64,000 nt of DNA from JBLMYQ01 sp050260055 (GTDB taxonomy: Bacteria; Bacillota; Clostridia; Acetivibrionales; UBA4821): NCBI GenBank assembly GCA_050260055.1, contig JBLNBO010000020.1:1-64000 (forward strand), read 5' to 3'. Below the pieces are notes generated by a model. That model worked only from the letters and a program-made list of their open reading frames with translations, was not told the origin of the DNA and did not search any database. Numbering within the stretch: position 1 is the stretch's first letter; each line of letters opens with the position of its first letter. The translations under genes and the position numbers were made by a program. Positions 33,684 to 42,267 of this stretch are shown piece by piece.

Positions 33684-35063
33684 TTGAAAAAAACATATGT
33701 GATTGATACCAACGTATTGCTCCAATCACCAAATGCTTTATTTTCCTTCGGTGACAACATCATAGTAATTCCAGAAACTGTTCTTGAAGAGTTAGATAAA
33801 TTCAAAAAAGAGAACAGCGAACTTGGCGCAAATGCCCGTCATACTGCAAGATTCCTTGATAAGTTAAGAGAACGCGGAAAACTCAGTGAAGGAGTTGAAC
33901 TTGAAAACGGTGGAATAGTAAGAATAGAGATGAACCACCGTGACTATAAACTTCCTTTCAGTTGGGACAGTACAAAAAACGATAATAGGATTTTGCAAGT
34001 TTGCAAAGCATTGGAAGAACAGAATGGAGAAAAAACCTATCTTGTTACCAAGGATATTTTTCAAAGAATAAAAGCAGATGTTGTTGATGTAATAGCTCAA
34101 GATTTCTTTTCCGAACAGGTTCCTTCCTATGAAAATCAATACAGAGGCCGTGCTGACGTATATACAAGCCCCGAAAAAATATCTGAGTTTTATCAGAAAA
34201 AGATTTTATCGCCTGACGATATTAAGCTTTCAATTGAAGAAAATTCACTGATAGAAGAACATCAGCTTGAGACAAATCAATTCGTAATCATCCATTCATT
34301 TAATAATCCAAAACAAACTGCACTAGGTAGATTTGATGGAAATAATATTGTACCCCTAAGATTTCTTGAGGAGAATCCTTTCGGAATATCTCCAAGAAAT
34401 GTTGGACAAAAATTTATGCAGGAAGCACTTATGGAGGGAGCAGATAATGTTCCTCTTGTAATTGTCAAAGGTCCTGCCGGAACTGCTAAAACTTTTTACT
34501 CTCTTGCCGTCGGCCTTCACAAAATTATGTGCGATGATGCAAAATCCTATCGCAAAATTCTTATATGCAGACCAAATGTAAAAATGGATGAGGATATTGG
34601 TTTCCTACCCGGGACAGAACAGGAAAAAATTGCTCCTTATATGAGACCAATAATCGACAATCTTGAAGTTCTTATGGATAATGACGAAGTCCATAGATAT
34701 AAGAACGAAAAAGAGTTAAAAGATAAAGTTGATGAGCTTTTCGACAGAAATATAATAATAACCGAATCAATTGCTTATTTAAGAGGAAGGTCAATTGTTA
34801 AACAATGGATTCTTATTGATGAAGCCCAAAACCTAACCCCAAGGCAGGTTAAGGGAATAATCACAAGGGCCGGTGCAGGAACCAAGATAATCCTTGCCGG
34901 CGACCCTGAACAGATAGACCATCCATTCCTAGATATAAGGACAAATGGACTTTGCTATGCGGCAGAAAAGATGAAAGGCAGCCCATTATGCTATCAGATA
35001 TCATTAACTGATGAAGAATGCGAACGTTCTGCCTTAGCACATGAAGGAGCCAAGAGAATGTAG
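33684..35063 (+). CDS. PIN-PhoH fusion ATPase (YlaK-like)
   Basis: A 459-residue protein joining an N-terminal PIN-type RNase domain (YVIDTNVLLQSP, first acidic residue D) to a C-terminal PhoH-like ATPase. Walker A is GPAGTAKTFYSLAVG, Walker B is ILIDEAQNLTPRQ, and GAGTKIILAGDPEQID follows. PIN-PhoH proteins are thought to be RNA helicase/nucleases. TTG at 33684 lies eight bases after a GGGGGGG run. A TTG six bases earlier is too close to it. One of the few plus-strand genes, divergent from veg. Confidence 0.92.
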   Translation: MKKTYVIDTNVLLQSPNALFSFGDNIIVIPETVLEELDKFKKENSELGANARHTARFLDKLRERGKLSEGVELENGGIVRIEMNHRDYKLPFSWDSTKNDNRILQVCKALEEQNGEKTYLVTKDIFQRIKADVVDVIAQDFFSEQVPSYENQYRGRADVYTSPEKISEFYQKKILSPDDIKLSIEENSLIEEHQLETNQFVIIHSFNNPKQTALGRFDGNNIVPLRFLEENPFGISPRNVGQKFMQEALMEGADNVPLVIVKGPAGTAKTFYSLAVGLHKIMCDDAKSYRKILICRPNVKMDEDIGFLPGTEQEKIAPYMRPIIDNLEVLMDNDEVHRYKNEKELKDKVDELFDRNIIITESIAYLRGRSIVKQWILIDEAQNLTPRQVKGIITRAGAGTKIILAGDPEQIDHPFLDIRTNGLCYAAEKMKGSPLCYQISLTDEECERSALAHEGAKRM

Positions 35064-35081
35064 TAAGGAAATGCAATCTAT

Positions 35082-35113
35082 AAAAACCCTTCTCTAAAAA
35101 AGAGGGGTTTTTT
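35082..35113. terminator. Bidirectional terminator between phoH and the convergent membrane gene
   Basis: AAAAACCCTTCT and AGAGGGGTTTTT pair over 12 bp with one G-U and a seven-base loop. A T-run follows on the plus strand and an equivalent one on the minus strand. Confidence 0.85.
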
Positions 35114-35501
35114 ACATTCTAAACAAGTTTGGGACAATAACCAGCATACAGCCCCCGAAAGCTATTAGAACGAAAATTGCAAAGCCCAGCAAGCCAATAC
35201 CGATATACTTTCTTCTGGTAAATTTCATGAAATAGATTACTAATGCAAGATATCCTAACAAAGTTAGAATCAAAATTAAAAGCCCAAAAAGATTACCGCT
35301 AAATCTTACTGGCATGCTCACAAGTATATTAGTTATTAAGCCAATAGCAATTAATACTAGAAAGAAGTATAGAATTGCAGTAAAAAACCCTATCAGAAAG
35401 TCAATTACCTTCTTGCTTTTTGTAATATAATAACTATTCTTTTTTATTGTCTCTTCAATTACGCTGCTTTCTTGGTTACTGTTCAAATTGTTTTCTTCCA
35501 T
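35112..35501 (-). CDS. Small three-helix membrane protein, unknown
   Basis: A 129-residue protein with a polar N-terminal 28 residues and three hydrophobic segments (about 33-60, 69-91 and 98-124), the last containing FGGCMLVIVPNLFRM. I do not recognise a family. Its start overlaps the Lgt-like gene by 26 bp, so it is the last gene of the radical SAM/Lgt-like operon and is probably translated with it. ATG start. Confidence 0.75.
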   Translation of the reverse strand: MEENNLNSNQESSVIEETIKKNSYYITKSKKVIDFLIGFFTAILYFFLVLIAIGLITNILVSMPVRFSGNLFGLLILILTLLGYLALVIYFMKFTRRKYIGIGLLGFAIFVLIAFGGCMLVIVPNLFRM

Positions 35502-36267
35502 TTCTCATCCTCCCCAAAAATAATTCTGCAATTAATTTTCGATTTATATACAGTAAAACCATAATTGAAACCAGTTGGAATCCTGTCAGCCCTAAGAATG
35601 CAATTTTTTCTACCCTAATAAATTCAATAAAAAATCTAAAAGCGAAATACCAGTTTAGGAATATTCTAAAAAGCTTACCTGGTTCAGTTACATTCTTTCT
35701 TATTATTAGTAAATATATGAATAAGCAAAAATCAAAAACTGCTTCATAAAGCTGTGTCGGATGTCTTAAGACTCCATCTCCGAAATCCACTCCCCATGAT
35801 GCGTATTTAGGAATACCATAGCAGCAGCCTCTTAGGAAGCACCCTATACGTCCAATAGCAATACCAATTGCACCAGCAGGTGCAAACTGATTCCCTCTTT
35901 TATCTTTTATCTTTAAAACCTTTTTTGTCAGAATAACCCCTATAGTACCGCCAATCAATCCTCCTATAATAGTCCGTCCTGAAAGCAAAAGCGATAAATT
36001 AGTAGGGTTTGCCATAATTAATTGGTAATTTGCAATCCAGATTGGCAGCTTTGCGCCAAGTGCACCAAAAGTAAGTGCTGCAATAAAAATAAAGAACGTA
36101 TTCTCATTAGCCGCCTTATTCTTTCGCGCATCTATAAAATAAAAAGCAATTCCAGCTGCAAGGCCTAATAGAACAAAGAAAGAATAAGATGGAACCGGCA
36201 AACCGCCTAAATTGAATAAAACTGGTCTTACTCCCCAATTTGCCGGATATATATGCGAATCAACCAT
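35476..36267 (-). CDS. Lgt-like membrane transferase (second Lgt paralogue)
   Basis: A 263-residue polytopic protein of the prolipoprotein diacylglyceryl transferase superfamily. The signature region reads GRIGCFLRGCCYGIPKYASWG in place of the canonical GRWGNFVNREAYG. The helix HPTQLYEAVFDFCLF is kept, as is YFAFRFFIEFIRVEK. The asparagine-containing stretch is replaced by a cysteine-rich GCFLRGCCYG, so substrate or acceptor may differ from canonical Lgt (11.2-12.0 kb). It overlaps DUF4395 by eight bases and lies in an operon with ICMT-like and radical SAM genes, which suggests lipid modification. Confidence 0.85.
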   Translation of the reverse strand: MVDSHIYPANWGVRPVLFNLGGLPVPSYSFFVLLGLAAGIAFYFIDARKNKAANENTFFIFIAALTFGALGAKLPIWIANYQLIMANPTNLSLLLSGRTIIGGLIGGTIGVILTKKVLKIKDKRGNQFAPAGAIGIAIGRIGCFLRGCCYGIPKYASWGVDFGDGVLRHPTQLYEAVFDFCLFIYLLIIRKNVTEPGKLFRIFLNWYFAFRFFIEFIRVEKIAFLGLTGFQLVSIMVLLYINRKLIAELFLGRMRNGRKQFEQ

Positions 36268-36709
36268 TTTGCTTCCTCGTTAAGCGGCAGCATCCACCCG
36301 AACTCATACATCCATATAATTTCAAAGCTGTGCAAAAGCCCATGGCTCCGGCAGTTTTTGCTATGGCAACAATAAATACCATTACCCAGCCGGCAGTATC
36401 ATTTACAAAATAGAGAAGAACAATGCAAATCAACGTCAAAACCGACCCCATTGTATGAGCAAACCTCATTCCGCATTCATCAAGTATTTCATCTGTAGAT
36501 TTAAAAATCCTATTAATGGTTTGTGTGTACAAAAAAATCAATGGTGCCTTCTGAATCTTTAAAAGTGCCGAAAAAGCTAATATGGCAAAACTCAATACTA
36601 TCATCCATTTAAGTTTAAAGATTAATCCTGCCCAAATGATAATGGCTACAGTCCATTTGCAGAAAATAAAGGCGCCTTTAGAAACTGATACAGGCCTGCA
36701 TTCTTTCAT
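36260..36709 (-). CDS. DUF4395-family membrane protein
   Basis: A 149-residue membrane protein with about four hydrophobic segments. Cysteines occur near the N-terminus (KECRPVS) and in the C-terminal tail (KLYGCMSSGGCCRLTRKQNG). This fits the DUF4395 family, whose role is not known to me but which often sits with redox or sulfur genes. The stop overlaps the Lgt-like start (GGTTGA). ATG start after GGGGG. The terminal cysteine cluster could bind metal or act in thiol chemistry, but this is inference. Confidence 0.78.
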   Translation of the reverse strand: MKECRPVSVSKGAFIFCKWTVAIIIWAGLIFKLKWMIVLSFAILAFSALLKIQKAPLIFLYTQTINRIFKSTDEILDECGMRFAHTMGSVLTLICIVLLYFVNDTAGWVMVFIVAIAKTAGAMGFCTALKLYGCMSSGGCCRLTRKQNG

Positions 36710-36754
36710 TTTTTACCCCCCTAAAAAGTGTAAAGTTAACTACTTATCCTGAGT

Positions 36755-37372
36755 TTAAAACAGATTAGGGAAAAACATCCCTACCTTTGTCTGATATTCT
36801 TTATATTCTTCAAATCTATTGGTCAATAATTCCTCTTCCTGCTTTGCCCTATAATACATAAAAGGTATGAAAATCAATGTATTTGCCAAGAATGCAGATA
36901 AATTTAAATATATAAGGCTTGCACCATAAAACATCCAGATTATCGATGCATAAAGGGGGTGGCGAACCACCCTGTATACTCCCTCTCTAACCAACGTCTG
37001 TTTTTCATATATCTTTATATGGTTGGCCCAGTTTCTTCCTAGGTTAAACCTTCCTCTGATGTTTATTATACATCCTAAAATCACCATAAACAAACCAAAA
37101 AACACTATGAAAATCCTCAATGGATTATTGTTAAAAGATAACCCCCAAATGTCGAATCGAATTAGAGTATAAAAAGCTAGAAAAAAGAGTGTCATTGTAC
37201 CTGTTTCAACAATTGATTTCTTCTCCTTGGCTGCTTTCCCGTTTTGCTTCGACTCTATGAAGTTTATCAGAATTGATATAAACAACGCCGCAACGCATAA
37301 GCCTACAATCAGGTTTGCTATAAAAAACAAAAGATCAAACTGGTTAAGATTTTGAAATAAATGTTTATTCAT
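36755..37372 (-). CDS. ICMT/PEMT-type membrane methyltransferase-like protein
   Basis: A 205-residue integral membrane protein with five or so helices. It ends in the isoprenylcysteine-methyltransferase-like signature VYRVVRHPLYASIIWMFYG followed by YRAKQEEELLTNRFEEYKEYQ. These residues bind SAM in the family. Bacterial members methylate lipids or small thiol/phenol groups and only rarely have known substrates. Start 37372 is chosen since AAGG lies six bases upstream. An ATG six bases earlier is possible. Part of the lipid-like operon. Confidence 0.86.
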   Translation of the reverse strand: MNKHLFQNLNQFDLLFFIANLIVGLCVAALFISILINFIESKQNGKAAKEKKSIVETGTMTLFFLAFYTLIRFDIWGLSFNNNPLRIFIVFFGLFMVILGCIINIRGRFNLGRNWANHIKIYEKQTLVREGVYRVVRHPLYASIIWMFYGASLIYLNLSAFLANTLIFIPFMYYRAKQEEELLTNRFEEYKEYQTKVGMFFPNLF

Positions 37373-37393
37373 TGACATCCTTTCACTACTATT

Positions 37394-38758
37394 CTATTGC
37401 TTACCTCTATGCAGCATATTGTACGCTGAAAAAGGTATTTTTCTCAAATCCGGTGTAATTATATGAACGCATTCCTTTTGCATGGACTTCATATCAAAGT
37501 TATACGCATCAACAAATGAAGTTATGCTGATTCTAAAAGTATTATCATTAACATATTCGATTTTTTCTTCTTTTGATTTCTGATTAAAATTTCTTGGAAC
37601 TAATTGTTTAAAATCCTTGAGAAAGCTAAAGCAATCACACATGCACACCTCTGCGGAATCTTTTAGCACATCCTCAACCTTGAAGAAAAACGTGTTATTA
37701 ACTGTCGAAGCATACTTTTTTATTTTTGCATTCCTTGTTACCGGAATGAAGCCCTTTTCGGTTTTATATAAATAGGTCATTGCAACTCTTTCAACATTGC
37801 AAGGAAGTGGGATAAAGTCATCTTTTAATAGCATTTGATTAGTCTGTTTTTGTATCCTACTAATTGCTCCTGAAATAGTTAGACGCTGTTCAGGCTTATT
37901 CCCGCTATTCCTTCCCGAATACGCAATAGGTTGAAAATTTATACCCCTTATGTATTTTGTCTTTATGCCAAAATCAATAATCCTGCCAAGCTCGTTGTCA
38001 TTTACCCCGTTTTCAATCATGCAAACCAAAGTAATCGGTACTTTATATTTTGCCAAATTTTCAATTGCCTTCTTCTTCATTTCTAATAGATTCTTACCTC
38101 GAAATTGTTCGTAAGTCTTTTCATTAAATCCGTCAAATTGAAGGTAAACCTCAAATCCTCCTGAAAATCTGCCTAGTTCCTTTGCAAATGCTTCATCTTC
38201 CGCAATTTTTTTTCCATTTGTATTTAGCATAACATATTTGAATTTTTTTGATTTAGCCATTTCAATTATCTTTATTATTTCGGAGTGGGTTGTAGGCTCT
38301 CCTCCGCTTATTTGCAATATCTCAGCAGTATTGAACTCAGAATCCTGATATAAGTCCATCATCTTTTCAATTTGAGCCAAATTAAGGAACTCTCCGTTGC
38401 CCGCATTAGAGTAACAAATCCTACAGTTTAAATCGCAGTTATTAGTAATTTCAATTAGGCCTATGCAGGTATGCTGATCATGATTCGGGCACAATCCGCA
38501 ATCAAAAGGGCATCCCTTATCAACTTCGGTTTGAGTTTTACATGAAGTTCCCGGTTTATCATAATGCCTCTTTTTTAAAAAATACTCAACATCCTCTTCA
38601 AATAGCTCAATTTGCTCTCCATGCCCAGGACAATACTTTTTTAGGAATACTGAGTTGTCTTTAATAATAATTTTGGCATCAATCTTATTTAAACAAACAG
38701 GGCATAGACTAACTGCGGCTTCATGAAATACATATTCTCTATCCCTCTTATTAATCAT
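37394..38758 (-). CDS. Radical SAM enzyme of the tetraether/membrane-spanning lipid synthase (Tes-like) type
   Basis: A 454-residue radical SAM protein. Cysteine blocks in order: LCPVCLN (residues 17-23), a CPGHGE motif, GCPFDCGLCPNHDQHTC (about 83-99, extra Fe-S ligands) and the radical SAM cluster CDLNCRIC (about 108-115, CX3CX2C). The C-terminus has CVHIITPDLRKIPFSAYN, as in Tes and related enzymes. Archaeal Tes joins lipid tails, and bacterial homologues are linked to membrane-spanning diabolic-type lipids. The start overlaps the HAD gene by four bases (ATGA). The specific product here is inference. Confidence 0.82.
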   Translation of the reverse strand: MINKRDREYVFHEAAVSLCPVCLNKIDAKIIIKDNSVFLKKYCPGHGEQIELFEEDVEYFLKKRHYDKPGTSCKTQTEVDKGCPFDCGLCPNHDQHTCIGLIEITNNCDLNCRICYSNAGNGEFLNLAQIEKMMDLYQDSEFNTAEILQISGGEPTTHSEIIKIIEMAKSKKFKYVMLNTNGKKIAEDEAFAKELGRFSGGFEVYLQFDGFNEKTYEQFRGKNLLEMKKKAIENLAKYKVPITLVCMIENGVNDNELGRIIDFGIKTKYIRGINFQPIAYSGRNSGNKPEQRLTISGAISRIQKQTNQMLLKDDFIPLPCNVERVAMTYLYKTEKGFIPVTRNAKIKKYASTVNNTFFFKVEDVLKDSAEVCMCDCFSFLKDFKQLVPRNFNQKSKEEKIEYVNDNTFRISITSFVDAYNFDMKSMQKECVHIITPDLRKIPFSAYNMLHRGKQ

Positions 38759-39300
38759 TTACTTTTCTCCAATCTTTTTATCTGCGTCATAATTTCTTTC
38801 CAATCCTTGCACCTAATAATTCCCTCTTTTTGAAAATCGCAGTTATAAAAAGTATCTAAAAGAAGAACCAAAACCCCTGCATTAGCAATTTCCTCAGCAT
38901 TTACGGGAGAATCTTCTATAAATAAATCCAGCTCGAATTCTTTACATAAGCCCGCCTTAGGCTCGCCTGCGGTTAAGAAAAGATTATCTTTAGGCAGCCC
39001 ATAATTCTCAAACCAGCTTTTACTTTCGTCAAGAAGCTGCTTTCCTCTGGAACTTATGAAATAAATCTCATGCGAATTCAATAATTCATTGATATGCCCA
39101 CATACTCCAGCTTTTGGAGGGGTACAGAATAAGAATTTATTTGCATTTTCCTGCCAGAATTCATGTATCTCATGCATTTCGCCATACCTGAATACAATAT
39201 CTTCGCAAGTAATTTCATATCCAAGATAATCACTGATTCCAGCAGCACAGGATGAAATTGTATCTACTATTACGCCGTCAATATCCAACCCAATTCTCAT
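38755..39300 (-). CDS. HAD-family 5'-nucleotidase-like phosphatase
   Basis: A 181-residue protein with HAD motif I as DIDGVIVDT (residues 5-13), motif II in FISSRGKQLL and motif IV in LFIEDSPVNAEEI. This matches the deoxy-5'-nucleotidase (NT5C-like/YqfW) branch. ATG at 39300 is supported by AAAGGAG, and an upstream in-frame ATG lacks one. Its stop overlaps the radical SAM start, so it is co-transcribed. Substrate unknown. Confidence 0.85.
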   Translation of the reverse strand: MRIGLDIDGVIVDTISSCAAGISDYLGYEITCEDIVFRYGEMHEIHEFWQENANKFLFCTPPKAGVCGHINELLNSHEIYFISSRGKQLLDESKSWFENYGLPKDNLFLTAGEPKAGLCKEFELDLFIEDSPVNAEEIANAGVLVLLLDTFYNCDFQKEGIIRCKDWKEIMTQIKRLEKSK

Positions 39301-39331
39301 GTTAATCTCCTTTAAACAGTTCAAGCCTTTA

Positions 39332-41647
39332 TCATATAATCAATAGCGGCTGTGATGAGTTTTTAACATATTTTCTAAAAGCTTCAGCTTCGTTTACCAG
39401 AATACATACTGCCTTTTTATACCTCTCACTATCTTTTGTACTCTTCCCGCTTCCTTCTTTTATAACCAGATTATCCTCAACACTTTCATATTGAATTACC
39501 CCGGAGACTTCAAAATACTTTAAAAGTAAATCAATGCATTCATAGCTTTGCCCTAAAAGGCTTTTAAGCTCTGCATAACTCGTTGTCCCTTCTTTCTTGC
39601 TGATTACAAACTTAATTAAGCCTAAAGCTTTTTTTAAAAATTCTTCTTTAGTAATCGCTTTATCCGCAAAAATTACAGCAACCTCTTGCGGCTTAGCCTT
39701 CTGTATAATGCTTCTGAAAACCTCAAGAGAAGGTGGAATTGAATACATTACTAAGGTGTTTGCTTCGGTTATCTCAAATCTATTCTTGCCTTGCTGTCTT
39801 AATTCTTTATCAGTTCCTTCGTAAAATACTTGCGAACTTTTCAGGCCGAGATAATCTTTAAATTTCTCAGGGGTATCCCTCAAATCTACTATTTTTATAC
39901 TCTCAGGCTTAAACTCAATTTCAGTATCTTTTTCCTTATTAATAATACTTATAATATTTAACCTTAATTCTTTTTTGCTTTTAAAAACATTCTGATTTAC
40001 ATTATAAATTATTTCACAGTCCTCAGGCGTCTCTTCATAACCAGCCTCTCGCCAGAAAACTCCATTACATATTTCTTGTCCATTTTGAAAAACTAGTCTT
40101 CTTCCAATATCCTTAATTGGAGCATTTACAGATATTTTTACTTTTTTAGAGATAAAAACAGGTCTTTCAAATCCTTCTCCGAAAGGAGCTAAGCTTCTTA
40201 TGCTGTTCCATAGATATTCATCTATTTCAGATAGTTTTAGCTCCATGTCTACATCAATCTTCTTAACTGGCTCAACTTTATGTCTTAGAGCAACCTTTTC
40301 GACTTGATTAATAAACAACGGAACATTTTTAATATTAAGACTCAAACCTGCAGCTGCGTCATGCCCTCCAAAGCTGAATATTTCTGAGTCACACTCATTC
40401 AATATATCATAAATTGAGACTCCTTCAGGCGAGCGCGCTGAACCGACAACAGTTTCTCCGTCTTCTTTTATGGTCATAAGAATTATTGGCTTATTATATT
40501 TTTCGCATAATCTTCCTGCGGCAATACCAATTACACCATGATGCCAAAACGCATCATATAGGGCAAATATGTTTCTGTCCTTATGTCCCTGAGCTATAAG
40601 TTCTTCTGCCTTTCCCACAATTTCCGTTTCGATTTTCTTCCGAGCCTGATTGAGGCTGTCAAGCTCTTGCGCCAGTTCGAAAGCGTTGATTTCTTCCTCA
40701 GCCATTAGAAGCTTCACTGCTTTTCGCGCAGAATCAAGCCTTCCTGCAGCATTTATCCTCGGTGCAATCTGAAATCCAATGAATTCTTCATCAATTTCGC
40801 CGCTGGCTTTTGCTATTTCACAAAGACATTTTAGTCCTATTCTTTTATTTTCAGAAATCTTCTTTAGCCCTTGTATTAGTAAAAATCTATTCTCATTATT
40901 AAATGGAACTACATCTGCAATAATTGCCAGAGCAGTCAAGTCTAAAAACTGTTCTTCAGCTTTAGTCCTGCCATACTTTTCAAACAAAGCTCGAGCAAGA
41001 TAAAAGGCGACGACAGCGCCAGGCACACAGTATGCCGGATGTTGTATCTCCCAGAGCTTAGGATTAATCAAACATAATGCAGGTGGAAGAATTTCAGGTA
41101 TTGAGTGATGGTCTGTTACTATTACTTCCATCCCCAATTCGTTTGCAAGCCTTATTTCTTCAACATTTGAGATTCCGCAATCGCATGTAACAATTAATTT
41201 AATGCCTTTATCGGCAATGCTTTTAATTACTTCCGAATTCATACCATATCCTTCAGTAAATCTATCTGGAACGTGAAACATGCACTTTGCTCCGATTTGT
41301 TTCAGACATTCAGTAAGAATCGCGGTTGAAGTGGTTCCATCAACATCATAATCACCGTAAACGCAAATTTCTTCTTTATTATCAATTGCTTCTGTAATAC
41401 GTTCTACTGCAATATCTATATTTTTTAAGTCTGAAGTCGAAACAGGCCTGTAGTCATCCAGAAAAAACTCTCTGATTTTCTCAGGTGTATCAAAGCCGCG
41501 TCCATATAAGATTCCGGCAGCAATCCGGTCACCATGGCAGGCTTGAATTATTTCACTTGGAATCTGCTTATTTGAACGAATTTTAATCATTAGTCCTCCA
41601 GCTGTTTCGCGATAATCTATTCTAGATAATTCTATATTTTTCTCCAT
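39332..41647 (-). CDS. recJ: RecJ single-stranded-DNA 5'-3' exonuclease
   Basis: A 771-residue DHH-family nuclease. In order: the DHH phosphoesterase domain with YGDYDVDGTTSTAIL (residues about 98-112), TCDCGISN and VTDHHSIPE; the DHHA1 domain with SFGGHDAAAGLSL; an OB-fold; and a C-terminal extension of about 200 residues with a winged-helix-like region. It works in recombination and mismatch repair. ATG start after AGAAGG. The lipid-like operon follows only 31 bp later and may be read with it. Confidence 0.95.
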   Translation of the reverse strand: MEKNIELSRIDYRETAGGLMIKIRSNKQIPSEIIQACHGDRIAAGILYGRGFDTPEKIREFFLDDYRPVSTSDLKNIDIAVERITEAIDNKEEICVYGDYDVDGTTSTAILTECLKQIGAKCMFHVPDRFTEGYGMNSEVIKSIADKGIKLIVTCDCGISNVEEIRLANELGMEVIVTDHHSIPEILPPALCLINPKLWEIQHPAYCVPGAVVAFYLARALFEKYGRTKAEEQFLDLTALAIIADVVPFNNENRFLLIQGLKKISENKRIGLKCLCEIAKASGEIDEEFIGFQIAPRINAAGRLDSARKAVKLLMAEEEINAFELAQELDSLNQARKKIETEIVGKAEELIAQGHKDRNIFALYDAFWHHGVIGIAAGRLCEKYNKPIILMTIKEDGETVVGSARSPEGVSIYDILNECDSEIFSFGGHDAAAGLSLNIKNVPLFINQVEKVALRHKVEPVKKIDVDMELKLSEIDEYLWNSIRSLAPFGEGFERPVFISKKVKISVNAPIKDIGRRLVFQNGQEICNGVFWREAGYEETPEDCEIIYNVNQNVFKSKKELRLNIISIINKEKDTEIEFKPESIKIVDLRDTPEKFKDYLGLKSSQVFYEGTDKELRQQGKNRFEITEANTLVMYSIPPSLEVFRSIIQKAKPQEVAVIFADKAITKEEFLKKALGLIKFVISKKEGTTSYAELKSLLGQSYECIDLLLKYFEVSGVIQYESVEDNLVIKEGSGKSTKDSERYKKAVCILVNEAEAFRKYVKNSSQPLLII

Positions 41648-41705
41648 AGTCCTTCTAAAAAAAATAAAACAGGTTAAGTTTCCACGAGCTATTTAAAATT
41701 GGCAA

Positions 41706-41734
41706 TTGATTCCAAATAATAATGATGCTATAAT
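41706..41734 (+). promoter_or_regulatory. Promoter of structured leader/lipoprotein (TTGATT-17-TATAAT)
   Basis: TTGATT at 41706-41711, a 17-bp spacer and TATAAT at 41729-41734 on the plus strand. It predicts a transcript starting near 41741 with a 5' leader of about 173 bases. Confidence 0.85.
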
Positions 41735-41740
41735 TAAAAT

Positions 41741-41913
41741 GTATATGCCTTAAACAAATATCGATTCGAATAATACCACTGCAATAACTTTGCGTAGGTA
41801 AGATGTATTAGAAGCCTGCTTCTTAGTTTATCTGCCTGTGTATTTTTTATTGCAGCGGTATTCTCCGAGTCCCGTTGGGGCTTATATAGAAAGTAAAACG
41901 GAGGAATCAACAA
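41741..41913 (+). ncRNA. Structured 5' leader with ribosome-binding-site-sequestering stem, class unknown
   Basis: AATACCACTGCAATAA (41772-41787) pairs with TTATTGCAGCGGTATT (41847-41862) over 16 bp with one mismatch. It encloses a second stem (AGG..AGAT with ATCT..CCT) capped by AGAAG/CTTCT. Next, CTCCG (41863-41867) pairs with CGGAG (41899-41903) of the ribosome binding site, around an inner AGTCCC/GGGGCT hairpin. The layout is that of a cis-acting translational switch. I could not match known riboswitch cores. Confidence 0.65.
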
Positions 41914-42213
41914 ATGATGAAAAAGGTTATTCTGGGATTAATTATGGTGGCACTGCTCGCAATGGCTGCCGGTTGCAGCAATGAGACTAAAATGTCGAAG
42001 GACTACAATCAAAGCAAAATCCAGGTAGCCCAAAAAGCTGTTTCAGCTCATATTGCACAAAATGATAAATCTTTTACATTTGATGCTGACATGAATGATG
42101 CAGCAGCAAACGCCGCCTTTCAACTGGCAACCAAGAATGGGTATGAACTAAAAACCGTAACACACAACAATATTGGGAACGCAAAAAACATGTATTTCGT
42201 AAAACTCAATTAA
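41914..42213 (+). CDS. Small lipoprotein of unknown function
   Basis: A 99-residue protein with a signal peptide and the lipobox AAGC (MVALLAMAAGCSNET), giving a mature acidic/amide-rich domain of about 78 residues. It is probably a substrate of Lgt. ATG start with GGAGG nine bases upstream. It is transcribed alone between a structured leader and a hairpin terminator. I do not recognise a domain. Confidence 0.85.
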   Translation: MMKKVILGLIMVALLAMAAGCSNETKMSKDYNQSKIQVAQKAVSAHIAQNDKSFTFDADMNDAAANAAFQLATKNGYELKTVTHNNIGNAKNMYFVKLN

Positions 42214-42217
42214 ACAA

Positions 42218-42258
42218 GACAAAGAAAGAACTGACTTTTAGTCAGTTCTTTCTTTGTC
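42218..42258. terminator. 18-bp perfect hairpin between convergent lipoprotein and nuclease genes
   Basis: GACAAAGAAAGAACTGAC (42218-42235) is the exact complement of 42241-42258, with a five-base loop. It is shared by two converging genes. The stem is A/T-rich with no T-run beyond it. Confidence 0.75.
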
Positions 42259-42267
42259 ACCTAAGTG

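Noticed and set aside
41741..41913. c-di-GMP or other known riboswitch before the lipoprotein
   Set aside because: Conserved core sequences of these classes are absent, although the fold looks regulatory.
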